Part shown: piece by piece, positions 9,368-19,234 of the stretch
How the letters are laid out: the number at the start of each line of letters is the position of its first letter
Position numbering within the stretch: position 1 is the first letter of the stretch
From: Kineosporia succinea
GTDB lineage: Bacteria; Actinomycetota; Actinomycetes; Actinomycetales; Kineosporiaceae
DNA: 64,000 nucleotides
Reading direction: 5' to 3'
Assembly (NCBI RefSeq): GCF_030811555.1
Contig: NZ_JAUSQZ010000001.1
Span: forward strand, 7,685,241-7,749,240
The notes under the pieces: generated by a model
The model's input: only the letters and a program-made list of their open reading frames with translations
The model's database searches: none
What the model was told of the DNA's origin: nothing
Made by a program: the position numbers and the translations under genes

Positions 9368-9763
9368 GTGAAGCTCAAGATCCGATCCGCTGTCGCGGCG
9401 CTGGCCCTGGTGGCCGGGCTGGGAGTGGCCACCGTCCCGATGGCGCAGTCCGCGAGCGCGGCGAGCAAGACGCCGAAGAGCGTCTTCTTCTGCAACACCG
9501 CGACTGATTACTCCGTGAAGGTCTATGTCTATACCGACCCCGCCGATTCGACGTTCACCATGAAGAGTGGTTCTGGTTGTGTCCAGAAGTACCTGGCGCC
9601 GTACAGCACCTCGTTCGTGTTCCAGTTGACCAGCACCAAGGGCGAGCAGAAGCTGGCGCCCGCATCGATCCAGCTGGGCGAGAGCTGCTCCTACTGGGAG
9701 TCGTTCCAGTTCTCCAAGACGTACAAGACTTTCGAGTCGGGCGGATACAAGCACCTCTGCTGA
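9368..9763 (+). CDS. Small secreted four-cysteine protein
   Basis: A 131-aa protein starting at GTG 9368, ten bases after a perfect AGGAGG. It has a textbook Sec signal peptide: basic start (VKLKIR), hydrophobic core (AVAALALVAGLGVA) and an A-x-A cleavage site after QSASA at about residue 31. The mature ~100 residues contain exactly four Cys (FFCNT, SGCVQ, ESCSY and the terminal Cys), which could make two disulfides. The rest is rich in Thr, Ser, Tyr and Lys, with predicted beta strands. The base composition is slightly less GC-rich than its neighbours. It resembles small extracellular actinomycete proteins of unknown role. It follows the T7SS genes but has its own Sec signal, so T7SS export is unlikely. 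Confidence 0.8.
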   Translation: MKLKIRSAVAALALVAGLGVATVPMAQSASAASKTPKSVFFCNTATDYSVKVYVYTDPADSTFTMKSGSGCVQKYLAPYSTSFVFQLTSTKGEQKLAPASIQLGESCSYWESFQFSKTYKTFESGGYKHLC

Positions 9764-9797
9764 CCAGAGCCGTGGTGGAACGGCCCGGCCCCAGGGT

Positions 9798-11003
<1,206 letters not shown>

Positions 11004-11200
11004 CGGGCCCTCCCCGATCGGGCGTGACGAACGGTCGTCCCCCACTCTCCGCCCGACCCGCCGGTAAGGCACGGCTGGATTGGATTCCGGGCCGGGTTCG
11101 TGCCAGGTTTGTACGGTTCAGCACGTCTGGGCACAAGCTGTTACGTGCATGGACTTTGCGTGGTTGCGGACGGAAGGACATTCCCAGTGAGGGCCGCCTC

Positions 11201-14200
11201 GTGATCACCCCCGGTACGCCCCCGGGGGCCGACCAGCTGCTCGCCGGCCGTTACCGCCTGGGCCGTCTGATCGGCCGGGGCGGTATGGGTGCGGTGTGGA
11301 CCGGTCACGACGAGATGCTCAACCGCGACGTCGCGATCAAGGAACTGATGCCCGCCCCCGGGGTCACCCAGGCCCAGCGCGACGAGCTGACCTTGTGGAT
11401 GCTCCGTGAGGCGAGGGCCGCCGGGCGCATCGACCACCCGTCCGCCGTCACGGTGTACGACGTGTTCCAGGCCGACGGGCGTCCCTGGATCGTCATGCAG
11501 TTCATCGACGGCAACACCCTCGCCGACGCGATCGCCGAGGAGACACTGACGCTGCACTCGGTGGTCACCATCGCGGTGAACCTGATCGACGCCCTGCGCG
11601 CCGCGCACCGCGCCGGGGTGCTGCACCGAGACGTGAAGCCCGCCAACGTGATGCTGACCAAGAGCGGGCAGGCGGTGCTCACCGACTTCGGCATCGCCAG
11701 CATGAGCGACGAGACCACCCTGTCCCCCACGGGTATGGCCGTCGGCTCGCCGAGCTACATGTCCCCCGAGCGCGCCCGCGGTGACCGCCCGAGCCCCAAG
11801 TGCGACATCTGGTCGCTGGGCGCCACGCTCTTCGCGGCCACCGAGGGCAACCCGCCCTTCCGTCGCCAGACGCAGCTGCTCACGCTCACGGCCATCGTCA
11901 ACGAAGAGGCGCCCCCGGCCCGGCACGCGGGTCCGCTGGCCCCGGCGATCGCGGCGATGCTGACGAAAGACCCGCACGCCCGCCCCGACCTGCAGCACTC
12001 CCGCGCGATGCTCTACCAGGCCAAGTACGAGCTGGAGTCGCAGCTGGCCCAGGCCGAGCGCGACGAGCCCACGGCGGTGATCGCGCCGGTCACCGACACC
12101 CCGCCGGTGGCCCGCACGATGGTCGACCAGCGGCCCGTCACCGACGACATGCCCGCTCCGGCGCCGGTCTCCAAGCCTTCAACGGCGGACGTTCCGGTCG
12201 CCTCGGTCCCGGCCGTCACCGACCAGCCGGGCGGGAAGGGCGCCGTTCCCGTTCCGGACGACGAGGTGGCCCCGGGCGACGAGGTGGCCCCGGACGACGA
12301 GGTGGCCCCGGACGACGAGGCCGCTCCGGAGACCCCGGCTTCTGAAGACCGCTCGGTGGACGAGCCGAAGCCGGCCACCACCCAGAGCCCGGCGGTGGAC
12401 GAGCCACCGGTTGCAGCGACCACCGCGGCTGCGGTCGCCGGGGCAGGCGTCGCCGGGGCAGGCGTCAGCGAGAAGTCCTCCACCGAGGACGCGGGCCCCG
12501 AAGACGCCAGCCCCGAGGACGCCGGTCCCGAAGACCCGGCATTCCCCGACACCGAGACGCTCGCCACCGAGACCTCCGACTCCGACGACTCCGAGACTTC
12601 CGACTCCGAGTCTTCCGGCTCCGAGACCTCCGACAGCAGCCCGGTTCCCGGGGCAGACCCAGCTCTCGGGGCAGACCCGGTTCCTGGGGCAGACCCAGCT
12701 CTCGAGGCAGACCCGGCTCCCGGGGATGAGCCGGAAGCGGTGCGCGAGGCCCGTCCCGAACCCGAGCGCCCGTCGGCCGACACTGCCGCCGAGAACGAAC
12801 CCGCCCCCGAGACGCCCGCGACGGCCACCGATCCCACGCCGCCCGGGCCGGTGAGCCCGGCCGGCGAGGCCGACGCACACGAGGGTGACGCGTCTGCGGC
12901 CGCGAACCCCGTGACCGCGAACGCTCTCGCCCCGGAGACCACGAGCGCGGAAGCATCCCCCGCCGAGGCACCCTCCTCCGAGACCACAGCCCCCGGCACC
13001 GAGGCGCCCTCTCCCGAGCCCTCGTCCGCACGCATCCCCGACGCCGAGGCCTCGCCGGCCGAGCTGCCCACGTCGAGGGCGCGGGACACCGGGGCCTCGC
13101 CCGCGGCGACTCCGAACGCCGCAGCACCGGACGCCGCCCCCGACGAGATCGAGGGCGCGAAACCCACCGAGGTCAGCCCGGCCGAGGAACCCGACGAGCC
13201 GAGCGAACCCGAGGAAGCCACCGCCCCCGGAGAATCCCGCACACCGACCCCGGCGCCGGACTCCTCCGCCTCGGCTCGAGAAGCGTCCGACGAGACTCTT
13301 TCGGGTTCGGAAAGCACCGGTCCCGAAGCTCCTGGTGCAGCCGCCGAAACGCCGGTCTCCCCCTCGCTCACCTCGCCGGATCCCGAGGCCGAGTCCGACG
13401 CCCCGGAGGAGGCCGCTCTCGCGCAGCAGTCCGACGCAGCCGGGGAGTCCGTTGCTTCCGAGAAGGCGGTTCCCGAGGCTCAGACCGCCGCTCCCGAGAG
13501 GGCCGACCTCAGCGAAAGGGCCGACCTCACCGAGAAGGCCGACCTCACCGAGCGGGTCGACCCCACCGAGAAGGCCGACCCCACCGAGAAGGCCGACCCC
13601 ACCGAGAAGGCCGACCCCACCGAGAAGGCCGCCACCGCGCAGCAGTCCGGCGAGCAGGCTGCCGTCGTCTCCGCGCAGACCGCGGCGGCCGCACCGCCTG
13701 TTCCCGCTCACCCGGCTGTTCCCGCTCACCCGGCTGTTCCCACCCCATCAGCCGCTGCCCCTCACCCCGCCGTGCCTGCCGCGCACCCCTCTGCACCCAT
13801 CCCCCCGCAACCGCCGGGCGGGTCCGACGACCGCGGCTCGGCCTTCCGCAAGCCCGACCGCCGCGCCGTTCTCGCGCTGGTCGCGGCGCTCGTGGTCGCC
13901 CTGATCACCGTGCTCACGCTGCGACTGGGCGGTGACGACGACGCGGCCGACCCGTCCGCTGCCACCCCCACCCCGAGCGCTGCGGTGAGTGGGGAGGCGG
14001 ACCCGACCACCACGTCCGCAAGCACCCCGACCGCAACCGAGACCGCCGGTGAGGCGCCCGCCCCCACACAAGCCGCGGACGACCCGACGCCGGACGACAC
14101 AGCGAGCGACGACGGCGAGACCGAGCCCGACGACGACAACGGCGGCAGCGACAACAGCGACGACGACAACAGCGGCGTCGAGAACGAGAAGCCCTCTCTG

Positions 14201-14635
14201 CCCTCGAACTTCGGTGTCCGCAAGGACAAGACCGGCTTCCAGGTGGCGGTTCCGAAGAACTGGACCCGCTCGGCCAAGAACAGCAGCGTCTACTTCAGCG
14301 ATCCCGACAGTGGCGCGTTCCTGCAGGTGGACACCACCACGTCCCCCAAGGCCGATGCTTACACCGACTGGAAGGCCCGCGAGCCCTCGGCCGACCAGCT
14401 CTACAGCGGCTACAAGCTGATCAAGCTCAAGCGGGTCGACTACCGCGACTGGAACGCCGCCGACTGGGAGTACACCTGGCAGCCCTCCAGCGGGAAACGC
14501 CACGTGCTGAACCGCAACATCCGGGTCAGCGACCAGCGTGCCTACGCCCTGGTGTGGACCACCCCGGCCGGCGACTGGGACTCCCTGCGCGACAACTTCG
14601 ACGTCGTGCTCGAGAGCTTCCAGTCGGCCGACTGA
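11201..14635 (+). CDS. Receptor-like Ser/Thr protein kinase with a very long disordered linker
   Basis: A 1,144-aa protein. The start GTG 11201 is chosen because the kinase fold begins at once after it (YRLGRLIGRGGMG). The kinase domain (about 14-275) has the glycine loop, Lys47 in VAIKE, catalytic loop HRDVKPANV (about 143), DFG (about 161) and the GSPSYMSPE activation segment, so it should be active. Residues 290-880 are an acidic Pro/Ala/Glu/Thr/Ser-rich linker with short tandem repeats. One membrane segment (about 886-908) follows, then a Thr/Asp-rich stalk and a C-terminal ~140-aa extracellular domain (KTGFQVAVPKNWTRS onward) that also occurs on other actinomycete kinases. PASTA repeats are absent. 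The linker would lie in the cytoplasm. The signal sensed is unknown. Confidence 0.9.
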   Translation: MITPGTPPGADQLLAGRYRLGRLIGRGGMGAVWTGHDEMLNRDVAIKELMPAPGVTQAQRDELTLWMLREARAAGRIDHPSAVTVYDVFQADGRPWIVMQFIDGNTLADAIAEETLTLHSVVTIAVNLIDALRAAHRAGVLHRDVKPANVMLTKSGQAVLTDFGIASMSDETTLSPTGMAVGSPSYMSPERARGDRPSPKCDIWSLGATLFAATEGNPPFRRQTQLLTLTAIVNEEAPPARHAGPLAPAIAAMLTKDPHARPDLQHSRAMLYQAKYELESQLAQAERDEPTAVIAPVTDTPPVARTMVDQRPVTDDMPAPAPVSKPSTADVPVASVPAVTDQPGGKGAVPVPDDEVAPGDEVAPDDEVAPDDEAAPETPASEDRSVDEPKPATTQSPAVDEPPVAATTAAAVAGAGVAGAGVSEKSSTEDAGPEDASPEDAGPEDPAFPDTETLATETSDSDDSETSDSESSGSETSDSSPVPGADPALGADPVPGADPALEADPAPGDEPEAVREARPEPERPSADTAAENEPAPETPATATDPTPPGPVSPAGEADAHEGDASAAANPVTANALAPETTSAEASPAEAPSSETTAPGTEAPSPEPSSARIPDAEASPAELPTSRARDTGASPAATPNAAAPDAAPDEIEGAKPTEVSPAEEPDEPSEPEEATAPGESRTPTPAPDSSASAREASDETLSGSESTGPEAPGAAAETPVSPSLTSPDPEAESDAPEEAALAQQSDAAGESVASEKAVPEAQTAAPERADLSERADLTEKADLTERVDPTEKADPTEKADPTEKADPTEKAATAQQSGEQAAVVSAQTAAAAPPVPAHPAVPAHPAVPTPSAAAPHPAVPAAHPSAPIPPQPPGGSDDRGSAFRKPDRRAVLALVAALVVALITVLTLRLGGDDDAADPSAATPTPSAAVSGEADPTTTSASTPTATETAGEAPAPTQAADDPTPDDTASDDGETEPDDDNGGSDNSDDDNSGVENEKPSLPSNFGVRKDKTGFQVAVPKNWTRSAKNSSVYFSDPDSGAFLQVDTTTSPKADAYTDWKAREPSADQLYSGYKLIKLKRVDYRDWNAADWEYTWQPSSGKRHVLNRNIRVSDQRAYALVWTTPAGDWDSLRDNFDVVLESFQSAD
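13502..13627 (+). repeat. 18-base in-frame tandem repeat inside the kinase gene
   Basis: Seven units of an 18-base repeat encode the hexapeptide A-D-[LP]-[ST]-E-[KR]. The last four units are nearly identical (GACCCCACCGAGAAGGCC), which suggests recent slippage expansion in the disordered linker. Confidence 0.9.
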
Positions 14636-14644
14636 GAGAAGCGG

Positions 14645-15682
14645 TCAGAGCCCGTCACGGCGCAGGGCGTCGATGACGGCCTTGACGTCGATCTCGGTGG
14701 CGTCGGTGGGAGCCTGCACGGTCTCGGCCTCGGCGTCGATCTTCACGTCGAGGGCGAGACGGGCGTCGGCGGGCGGGTTGTCGAGGAACTGAGCCACGTC
14801 GACGTTCACGCCGCTGAGCTTGTCGCCGTCGAGGGTGACGTCGAAAACGACGTCGCGCTCCTTCATCCCGGCGATCTCCTCGCGGAATTCGTCGCCGGTC
14901 TCGTCACCGGTGAGCGCGATCAGGTCGTCGGCCACGGCCTGGGCCACCTTCTTGGCGGGCACGGTGACGCGGTAGCCGTCGCCGTTCTGCGCGACCTGGG
15001 CGTCGCGGTCGAACGAGGCCTGCAGCGACTGCAGCAGGTCGTAGCTCTTCGAGGAGTCGGGCAGCGCCATCCCGGACAGGTCTTCGAGCAGCTTCTCCTC
15101 GCGCAGCACCCCCTCGGTCTTCTTCAGGTCGAGCGAGACCCATGTGCCGTCCAGCAGAGCGTTTCCCGGGCCGGAGATGCTCGCGTCCCAGTCCGCGAAG
15201 AGGGTCTTCAGCTCGGCGACGTCGAAATCGTACATCTCGGCGATCTTCTGGGTGTCGGTGCGCAGGTAGGCCATGCTGCCCACGCTGGCCACGTCGAGAA
15301 GCGACGCGTCCTGGTACTTCACCGAGGCGGACGACGAGCCGATGCCGTCGGCCAGCGTCTTTCCCTGCGGCGCGCTGACATTGGCGGTGATCGAGCCGTC
15401 GAGCACGACGGCGGTCTCCTTCAGGTCGGCGTCGGACTCCCGCTCGTCCTTCGGCAGCGCCGCGTTGATCTTCTGCAGGTCCGGCAGGGTCCCGTCGAGC
15501 GTGAACTCCAGACCGACGCCCGACGACGAGGCCAGGTTGCCGAACGCCTGCGAGACCTGCTCTTTCGGCGAGCCCGCGGCACCGGAGGTACCCGCCGAGC
15601 CCTGCGCGCCGCAGCCGCTCAGCACCACGGCGGCCGCCAGGCCGCAGCCGGTGAGGGCAATGAATCCAGTTCGCGTGGCCAT
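14645..15682 (-). CDS. Secreted lipoprotein of unknown function
   Basis: A 345-aa lipoprotein starting at ATG 15682. The signal peptide ends in the lipobox L-S-G-C, with the lipid-anchored Cys at about residue 26 (VVLSGCGAQG). After a short Gly/Ser tether the mature protein is a mixed alpha/beta domain (about 45-330) with repeated D-G-T / D-G-S strand turns, similar in style to LppX/LprG-like or DUF6612-like lipoproteins that bind lipids; this assignment is a guess from texture, not from motifs. Its stop codon lies nine bases from the kinase stop, in convergent orientation, with no room for a terminator outside the genes. Upstream it is 135 bases from the USP gene, which is transcribed in the same direction. 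Confidence 0.75.
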   Translation of the reverse strand: MATRTGFIALTGCGLAAAVVLSGCGAQGSAGTSGAAGSPKEQVSQAFGNLASSSGVGLEFTLDGTLPDLQKINAALPKDERESDADLKETAVVLDGSITANVSAPQGKTLADGIGSSSASVKYQDASLLDVASVGSMAYLRTDTQKIAEMYDFDVAELKTLFADWDASISGPGNALLDGTWVSLDLKKTEGVLREEKLLEDLSGMALPDSSKSYDLLQSLQASFDRDAQVAQNGDGYRVTVPAKKVAQAVADDLIALTGDETGDEFREEIAGMKERDVVFDVTLDGDKLSGVNVDVAQFLDNPPADARLALDVKIDAEAETVQAPTDATEIDVKAVIDALRRDGL

Positions 15683-15817
15683 GATGTCGTCCCGTTCGCT
15701 CAGGAGTCCCGGACGGCCGTTCCGTCCCGGTTTCTCCGTGTGCCGGAAACCTATCCGCGGCGCCGCGCCGTCCACGTCCGGCACAAGTCGCACGCCCGGG
15801 GTCGTCGAAAGGATGAC

Positions 15818-16768
15818 TCACCGTGGGTGACGACAGGACGGCTCCACATCGACGGACGGCAGCAGGAGCACCGGGCACATCAGCCGCTCGAGCAGATCGG
15901 TGACCAGGCCGTTCGCGATGCCCGAGGCATTGCCGAGCACCACCAGACCGGCCTGCGCGGCCCGCTCACGGATCGCGACCGCCGCCGGCTGACGGGCCAG
16001 GGTGACGCTCCAGGGGGCGCCGGCGCCGAGGCCGGCCTGCTCGATCAGCGACATCATGTGGTCGGCGGCGCGGCGCATGGCGTGCGAGCGGCTCTCGCCC
16101 GGCACCAGGTCGAACGCGTGCAGCAGGTGCAGGGCCCGGCCGCGGCGCTGGCGTTCCTCCTCGGCCGAGCGGATCACCTCGACGCCCCGGTCGCCACCCG
16201 GAACGGCCGCGAGAATCGGCTCCCACAGGTTGGTTTCGCCCTCACGGGGAGCCTGGCGGGGACGCGTCTCGAGGCGGCCGGTGGGTACGACGAGCACCGG
16301 GGCGACGACGGCCCGCCGCAGCAGGCTGCCGGTCGAGTCGTTCTCGTGCAGGGGGCCGCCGAAACGGTCGGCTCCCCCGAGCACGAGCAGGGACGCGCGG
16401 GGCGACGGACGTCCGCCCCGGACGCCGAGGTCACCGAGTTCGCCGAGGTCGTCGAGGTCCAGATGGGCGGTCGTCACCGGCAGGTCAGGATGACGGGAGC
16501 GCGCGGCCCGGCCCGCCGCACGCAGACTGCGGCGGGTCTCGGCCTCCGACCAGGCCGGGCCGACGGCGTTCCAGCCGCCGGGCACCCGCAGCGGATTCCC
16601 CGGCCCGTGCTCACGGTCGGGCCGGGCGACCGAGACGATGAACAGCGGCAGTTGCCGCAGGTGGGCCTCGTCGGCGGCGACTCGTAAGGGACGCGGGTCG
16701 TCCCACCCGGCGTCGAAGCCCAGAATCACCCCGGTAGGCGCGCCGTCGAGAGCGTCCGGCCCGGTCAT
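15818..16768 (-). CDS. Tandem universal stress protein
   Basis: A 316-aa protein starting at ATG 16768, with GAGGGGG ten bases upstream. It contains two USP (UspA) domains: 1 begins with the strand TGVILGFDAG, and 2 ends with AGLVVLGNASG. The ATP-loop pattern G-x2-G-x9-G-S/T is partly recognisable in domain 1 (VLGGADRFGG...STGS) but is lost in domain 2 (GNASGIANGLVTD), so at most one site should bind ATP. Tandem USPs in actinomycetes belong to dormancy and redox regulons. The gene is preceded by a second, single-domain USP gene (16868-17275) in the same direction with a 99-base gap, which suggests joint regulation. Confidence 0.82.
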   Translation of the reverse strand: MTGPDALDGAPTGVILGFDAGWDDPRPLRVAADEAHLRQLPLFIVSVARPDREHGPGNPLRVPGGWNAVGPAWSEAETRRSLRAAGRAARSRHPDLPVTTAHLDLDDLGELGDLGVRGGRPSPRASLLVLGGADRFGGPLHENDSTGSLLRRAVVAPVLVVPTGRLETRPRQAPREGETNLWEPILAAVPGGDRGVEVIRSAEEERQRRGRALHLLHAFDLVPGESRSHAMRRAADHMMSLIEQAGLGAGAPWSVTLARQPAAVAIRERAAQAGLVVLGNASGIANGLVTDLLERLMCPVLLLPSVDVEPSCRHPR

Positions 16769-16867
16769 TCGTGCACCCCCTCGGGACTGTTCGTCCACCG
16801 AGACTCGCGCAGCACGTCCCTCGTCGTCAGTGCTGAAAGTCCCGGAGGCACGGGCGATCGGGCCTGA

Positions 16868-17275
16868 TCAGTCGGCGAAGCAGGCCACCGGCAGCGGCAC
16901 CGTGAGCACCGGCCGCCCGGCCGTGCGCACCAGGCGCGAGGCCACCTCCCCGGCCCTCGTGCCCACCACGATCACCTCCGCGTCAACCTGCTCGGCCACC
17001 TCGGCGATCGCGAACGCCGGGCCGCCCCGGAACGCGGTCACCGTCTCCAGCCGGCTCTTGACGCCCTCGCCGAGCAGCCGGGACACGGTCTGCGCCAGCC
17101 GCTCACGCAGATCCCGCTCCTCGGGACTCAGCACCATCCGCCCGTTCACCGACCGGGCGACGTGCACCACGGTGAGCTCGTGACCGAGCTCCCGGTTCAC
17201 CATCGCGCGGGCCACTCCGAAGGCGTGATCGCCGCCCACGGAATCGTCCACCGCCACCAGGACGCGCTCGAACAT
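16868..17275 (-). CDS. Single-domain universal stress protein
   Basis: A 135-aa UspA-family protein. ATG 17275 is preceded by GGAGGAG at eight bases, and the family core starts at once (MFERVLVAVDDS). The C-terminal half has V-I-V-V-G-T-R-A-G-E-V and ends with the strand RPVLTVPLP. The usual G-x2-G-x9-G-S signature is degraded (GTRAGEVASRLVRTAG), so ATP binding is uncertain. It is the first gene of a two-gene USP set. It is divergent from the QsdR-like regulator across 255 bases, so the regulator may control it. Confidence 0.85.
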   Translation of the reverse strand: MFERVLVAVDDSVGGDHAFGVARAMVNRELGHELTVVHVARSVNGRMVLSPEERDLRERLAQTVSRLLGEGVKSRLETVTAFRGGPAFAIAEVAEQVDAEVIVVGTRAGEVASRLVRTAGRPVLTVPLPVACFAD

Positions 17276-17530
17276 GACGTTTCTCCTCCGCGACAACGGC
17301 TGACCATGACGTACACGGTCACGGTGCGCCCCCTTCACCGGCTTCTCACAGTCCCGAAGGTCCCCCCACCCCCAGGACCCCACTGCCCCGGAGGAGGTCA
17401 TCACTGCCTCAAGGCCGGTAAAAGCCTTTCCCTCGAACGGGATACGGCCCGGGCCCGGCGGACTGGCCAGGCGCGTCACCACCGGAGTACGGTCTGCCAC
17501 CTCAGCACAGGAACCGCACAGGAGAGGTCC

Positions 17531-18085
17531 TTGACCACCAACCGCAGCGTGCTGTCCCGTGAAGACATCATGCGGGGCGCCACCCAGCACTTCCTGAGCC
17601 ACGCCACGCTCGACATGGACCTCCTGGCGCGCGAGCTGGTGGTCAGCCGGGCCACGCTCTACCGGGCCGTGGGCAGCCGCGACAAACTGCTGGGCGACGT
17701 GTTCGGGGCGGTCAGCCGGTGGCTGTTCCAGAACGCCCGCGTCCGGGTCGGGCCGCTGTCCGGGCCCGACGACGTCATCGCGATCACCCGCACCTACCTC
17801 GAGATGCTCGAGCAGGCGAACGCGTTCCGCACCTTCCTGCGTGAGGATCCGCAGGTCGCGTCGCGGGTCATCTTCACCACCGCGGGCAACGTCCAGCAGC
17901 GCTCGGTGGAGGAGCAGACCGAGATCTTCCGGGAGGCCGGGCTGACCGGCGACGACCTGGGCCGACGGGCGTTCCTCTACGTGCGCATCGTCGAGTCGGT
18001 GCTGTTCGCAGAACTGCTCGGCGCCGGCCAGATGTTCCTGGCCGACGCCGAGCCGTCGTTGCGGGCGCTGCTGTTCAGGGCGTGA
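17531..18085 (+). CDS. QsdR-family TetR-type transcriptional regulator
   Basis: A 184-aa regulator. The start is TTG 17531 with AGGAG six bases before it; GTG 17549 is a possible alternative. The N-terminus is a TetR helix-turn-helix (about 10-55: SREDIMRGATQHFL, then VSRATLYRAVGSRDKLL). The C-terminal part (about 70-180) matches the QsdR-type ligand domain, named after the regulator of quorum-signal lactone degradation in Rhodococcus. Its ligand here is unknown. It is divergent from the USP gene at 17275. Its 3' end overlaps the convergent polyester-hydrolase gene by 11 bases (18075-18085). Confidence 0.85.
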   Translation: MTTNRSVLSREDIMRGATQHFLSHATLDMDLLARELVVSRATLYRAVGSRDKLLGDVFGAVSRWLFQNARVRVGPLSGPDDVIAITRTYLEMLEQANAFRTFLREDPQVASRVIFTTAGNVQQRSVEEQTEIFREAGLTGDDLGRRAFLYVRIVESVLFAELLGAGQMFLADAEPSLRALLFRA

Positions 18086-18968
18086 AGCTCGCGCAGGTGT
18101 TGCTGTACTCCGAGGCCTTCGTACCGGCCGAGCCGTCACAGATGAACGTGCGGTACCGCTCGTCGTTGTCCACGAACAGCTTCAGCCAGGAGATGCTGTA
18201 CTTCGCGATCGTGGTGTTGGACATGTTCGGCGCGAAGTGCGAGGCCCCCGCCAGCTCGAGGTAGGCCTTGCCCGGCGCGTCGGGCAGCGAGCGGTAGAAC
18301 GGCTTGGCGTGCGAGGACACGGCCGCCACGGTGTCGGCCTGGGCCCCCACCACCAGCGTCGGCACCTTGCTGGAGGAGAACGACTTCTTCGTGTCCCACG
18401 GCGTCAGCGGCACCGCGGCCTGCAGCGACGGCCGGCTCAGCGACGCCTCGAGGGTGCCGCCACCACCCATCGAGTGCCCCATGACAGCCAGGCGGGTCTT
18501 GTCGATGCGGTTCGCGACCCGGCTGTCGGCGGTGACCTGGTCGAGCGCCGCCAGCAGCTGCCGGCCCCGGCTGGCGGGCTGGTCGGACGTGGTGGTGGTG
18601 TCGATGTTGATCACCACGAAGCCCTGCGAGGCCACCCGCTGCGCCAGCCACGCCATGCTCGACTTGTAGGCGGTGAACCCCGGCGAGATGGCCACCGCAC
18701 CGAAGGTGCCCTGACTGGTGTCGGTCGGGTAGTACACGTCGGCGCCGCCGAAGCCGCTGGCCTGCAGCCGCGAGATCGAGATCTGCGAGGTGGCGAAGGG
18801 GCCGCGGGTGGCTTCGACGGAGGACGCGGTGGGGGCCGGACCGCGCTGGTAGGAGTCGGTCGGCTCCTCGGCGTGGGCGCCCGGGCCGAGCAGGAAGCCT
18901 CCGGCCACCAGGGCCGTGGCGAGGGCTCCGGTCAGCAGGAGCCGGGATCGGGTCAGCCTCGAGTTCAC
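18075..18968 (-). CDS. Secreted PETase/cutinase-like polyester hydrolase
   Basis: A 297-aa alpha/beta hydrolase starting at GTG 18968 (AAAGGAAA upstream), with a Sec signal peptide cleaved near AHA (about 33). The catalytic triad is visible: Ser166 in GHSMGG, Asp212 in VGAQAD and His244 in GASHFAPN. Further marks of the Thermobifida cutinase/PET-hydrolase family are Phe98 and Met167 (oxyanion hole), Trp191 (LTPWDTKKSF, the wobbling-Trp position), the FVDNDERY segment and a single C-terminal disulfide pair (Cys277/Cys292). His precedes the catalytic Ser and Phe follows the catalytic His, as in actinomycete cutinases (type I); IsPETase has Trp and Ser there and an extra disulfide. Likely substrates are cutin and polyesters; PET activity is an inference. 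Confidence 0.9.
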   Translation of the reverse strand: MNSRLTRSRLLLTGALATALVAGGFLLGPGAHAEEPTDSYQRGPAPTASSVEATRGPFATSQISISRLQASGFGGADVYYPTDTSQGTFGAVAISPGFTAYKSSMAWLAQRVASQGFVVINIDTTTTSDQPASRGRQLLAALDQVTADSRVANRIDKTRLAVMGHSMGGGGTLEASLSRPSLQAAVPLTPWDTKKSFSSSKVPTLVVGAQADTVAAVSSHAKPFYRSLPDAPGKAYLELAGASHFAPNMSNTTIAKYSISWLKLFVDNDERYRTFICDGSAGTKASEYSNTCASFTP

Positions 18969-19234
18969 GGGTCGATTTCCTTTCGGCGAAAGCGATGGGG
19001 ACGCAACGATCCTCGCGAGCCGCGGTCAGGGCTTTCAACCGCGCGGGGTCAACGTGAGACGGAGGTCCGGGCATTCGTGACGATTGCCCTTGACGTCGAA
19101 TCCGACTCTCTCGCAACGCATTGCAGCCACCCCAAGGCGACCTCAACCCGGCGTCAACGTCAGCTCATCATCGATGCCATGTGAACACAGTGCGTTATGT
19201 TGCTGAATGCGACTTAAAGGCTTTATGTTGCGTC

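Noticed and set aside
17350-17365. DosR/DevR-like box (AGTCCCGAAGGTCCCC) upstream of the USP genes
   Set aside because: The half sites read as direct, not inverted, repeats and the match to the 20-base consensus is poor.
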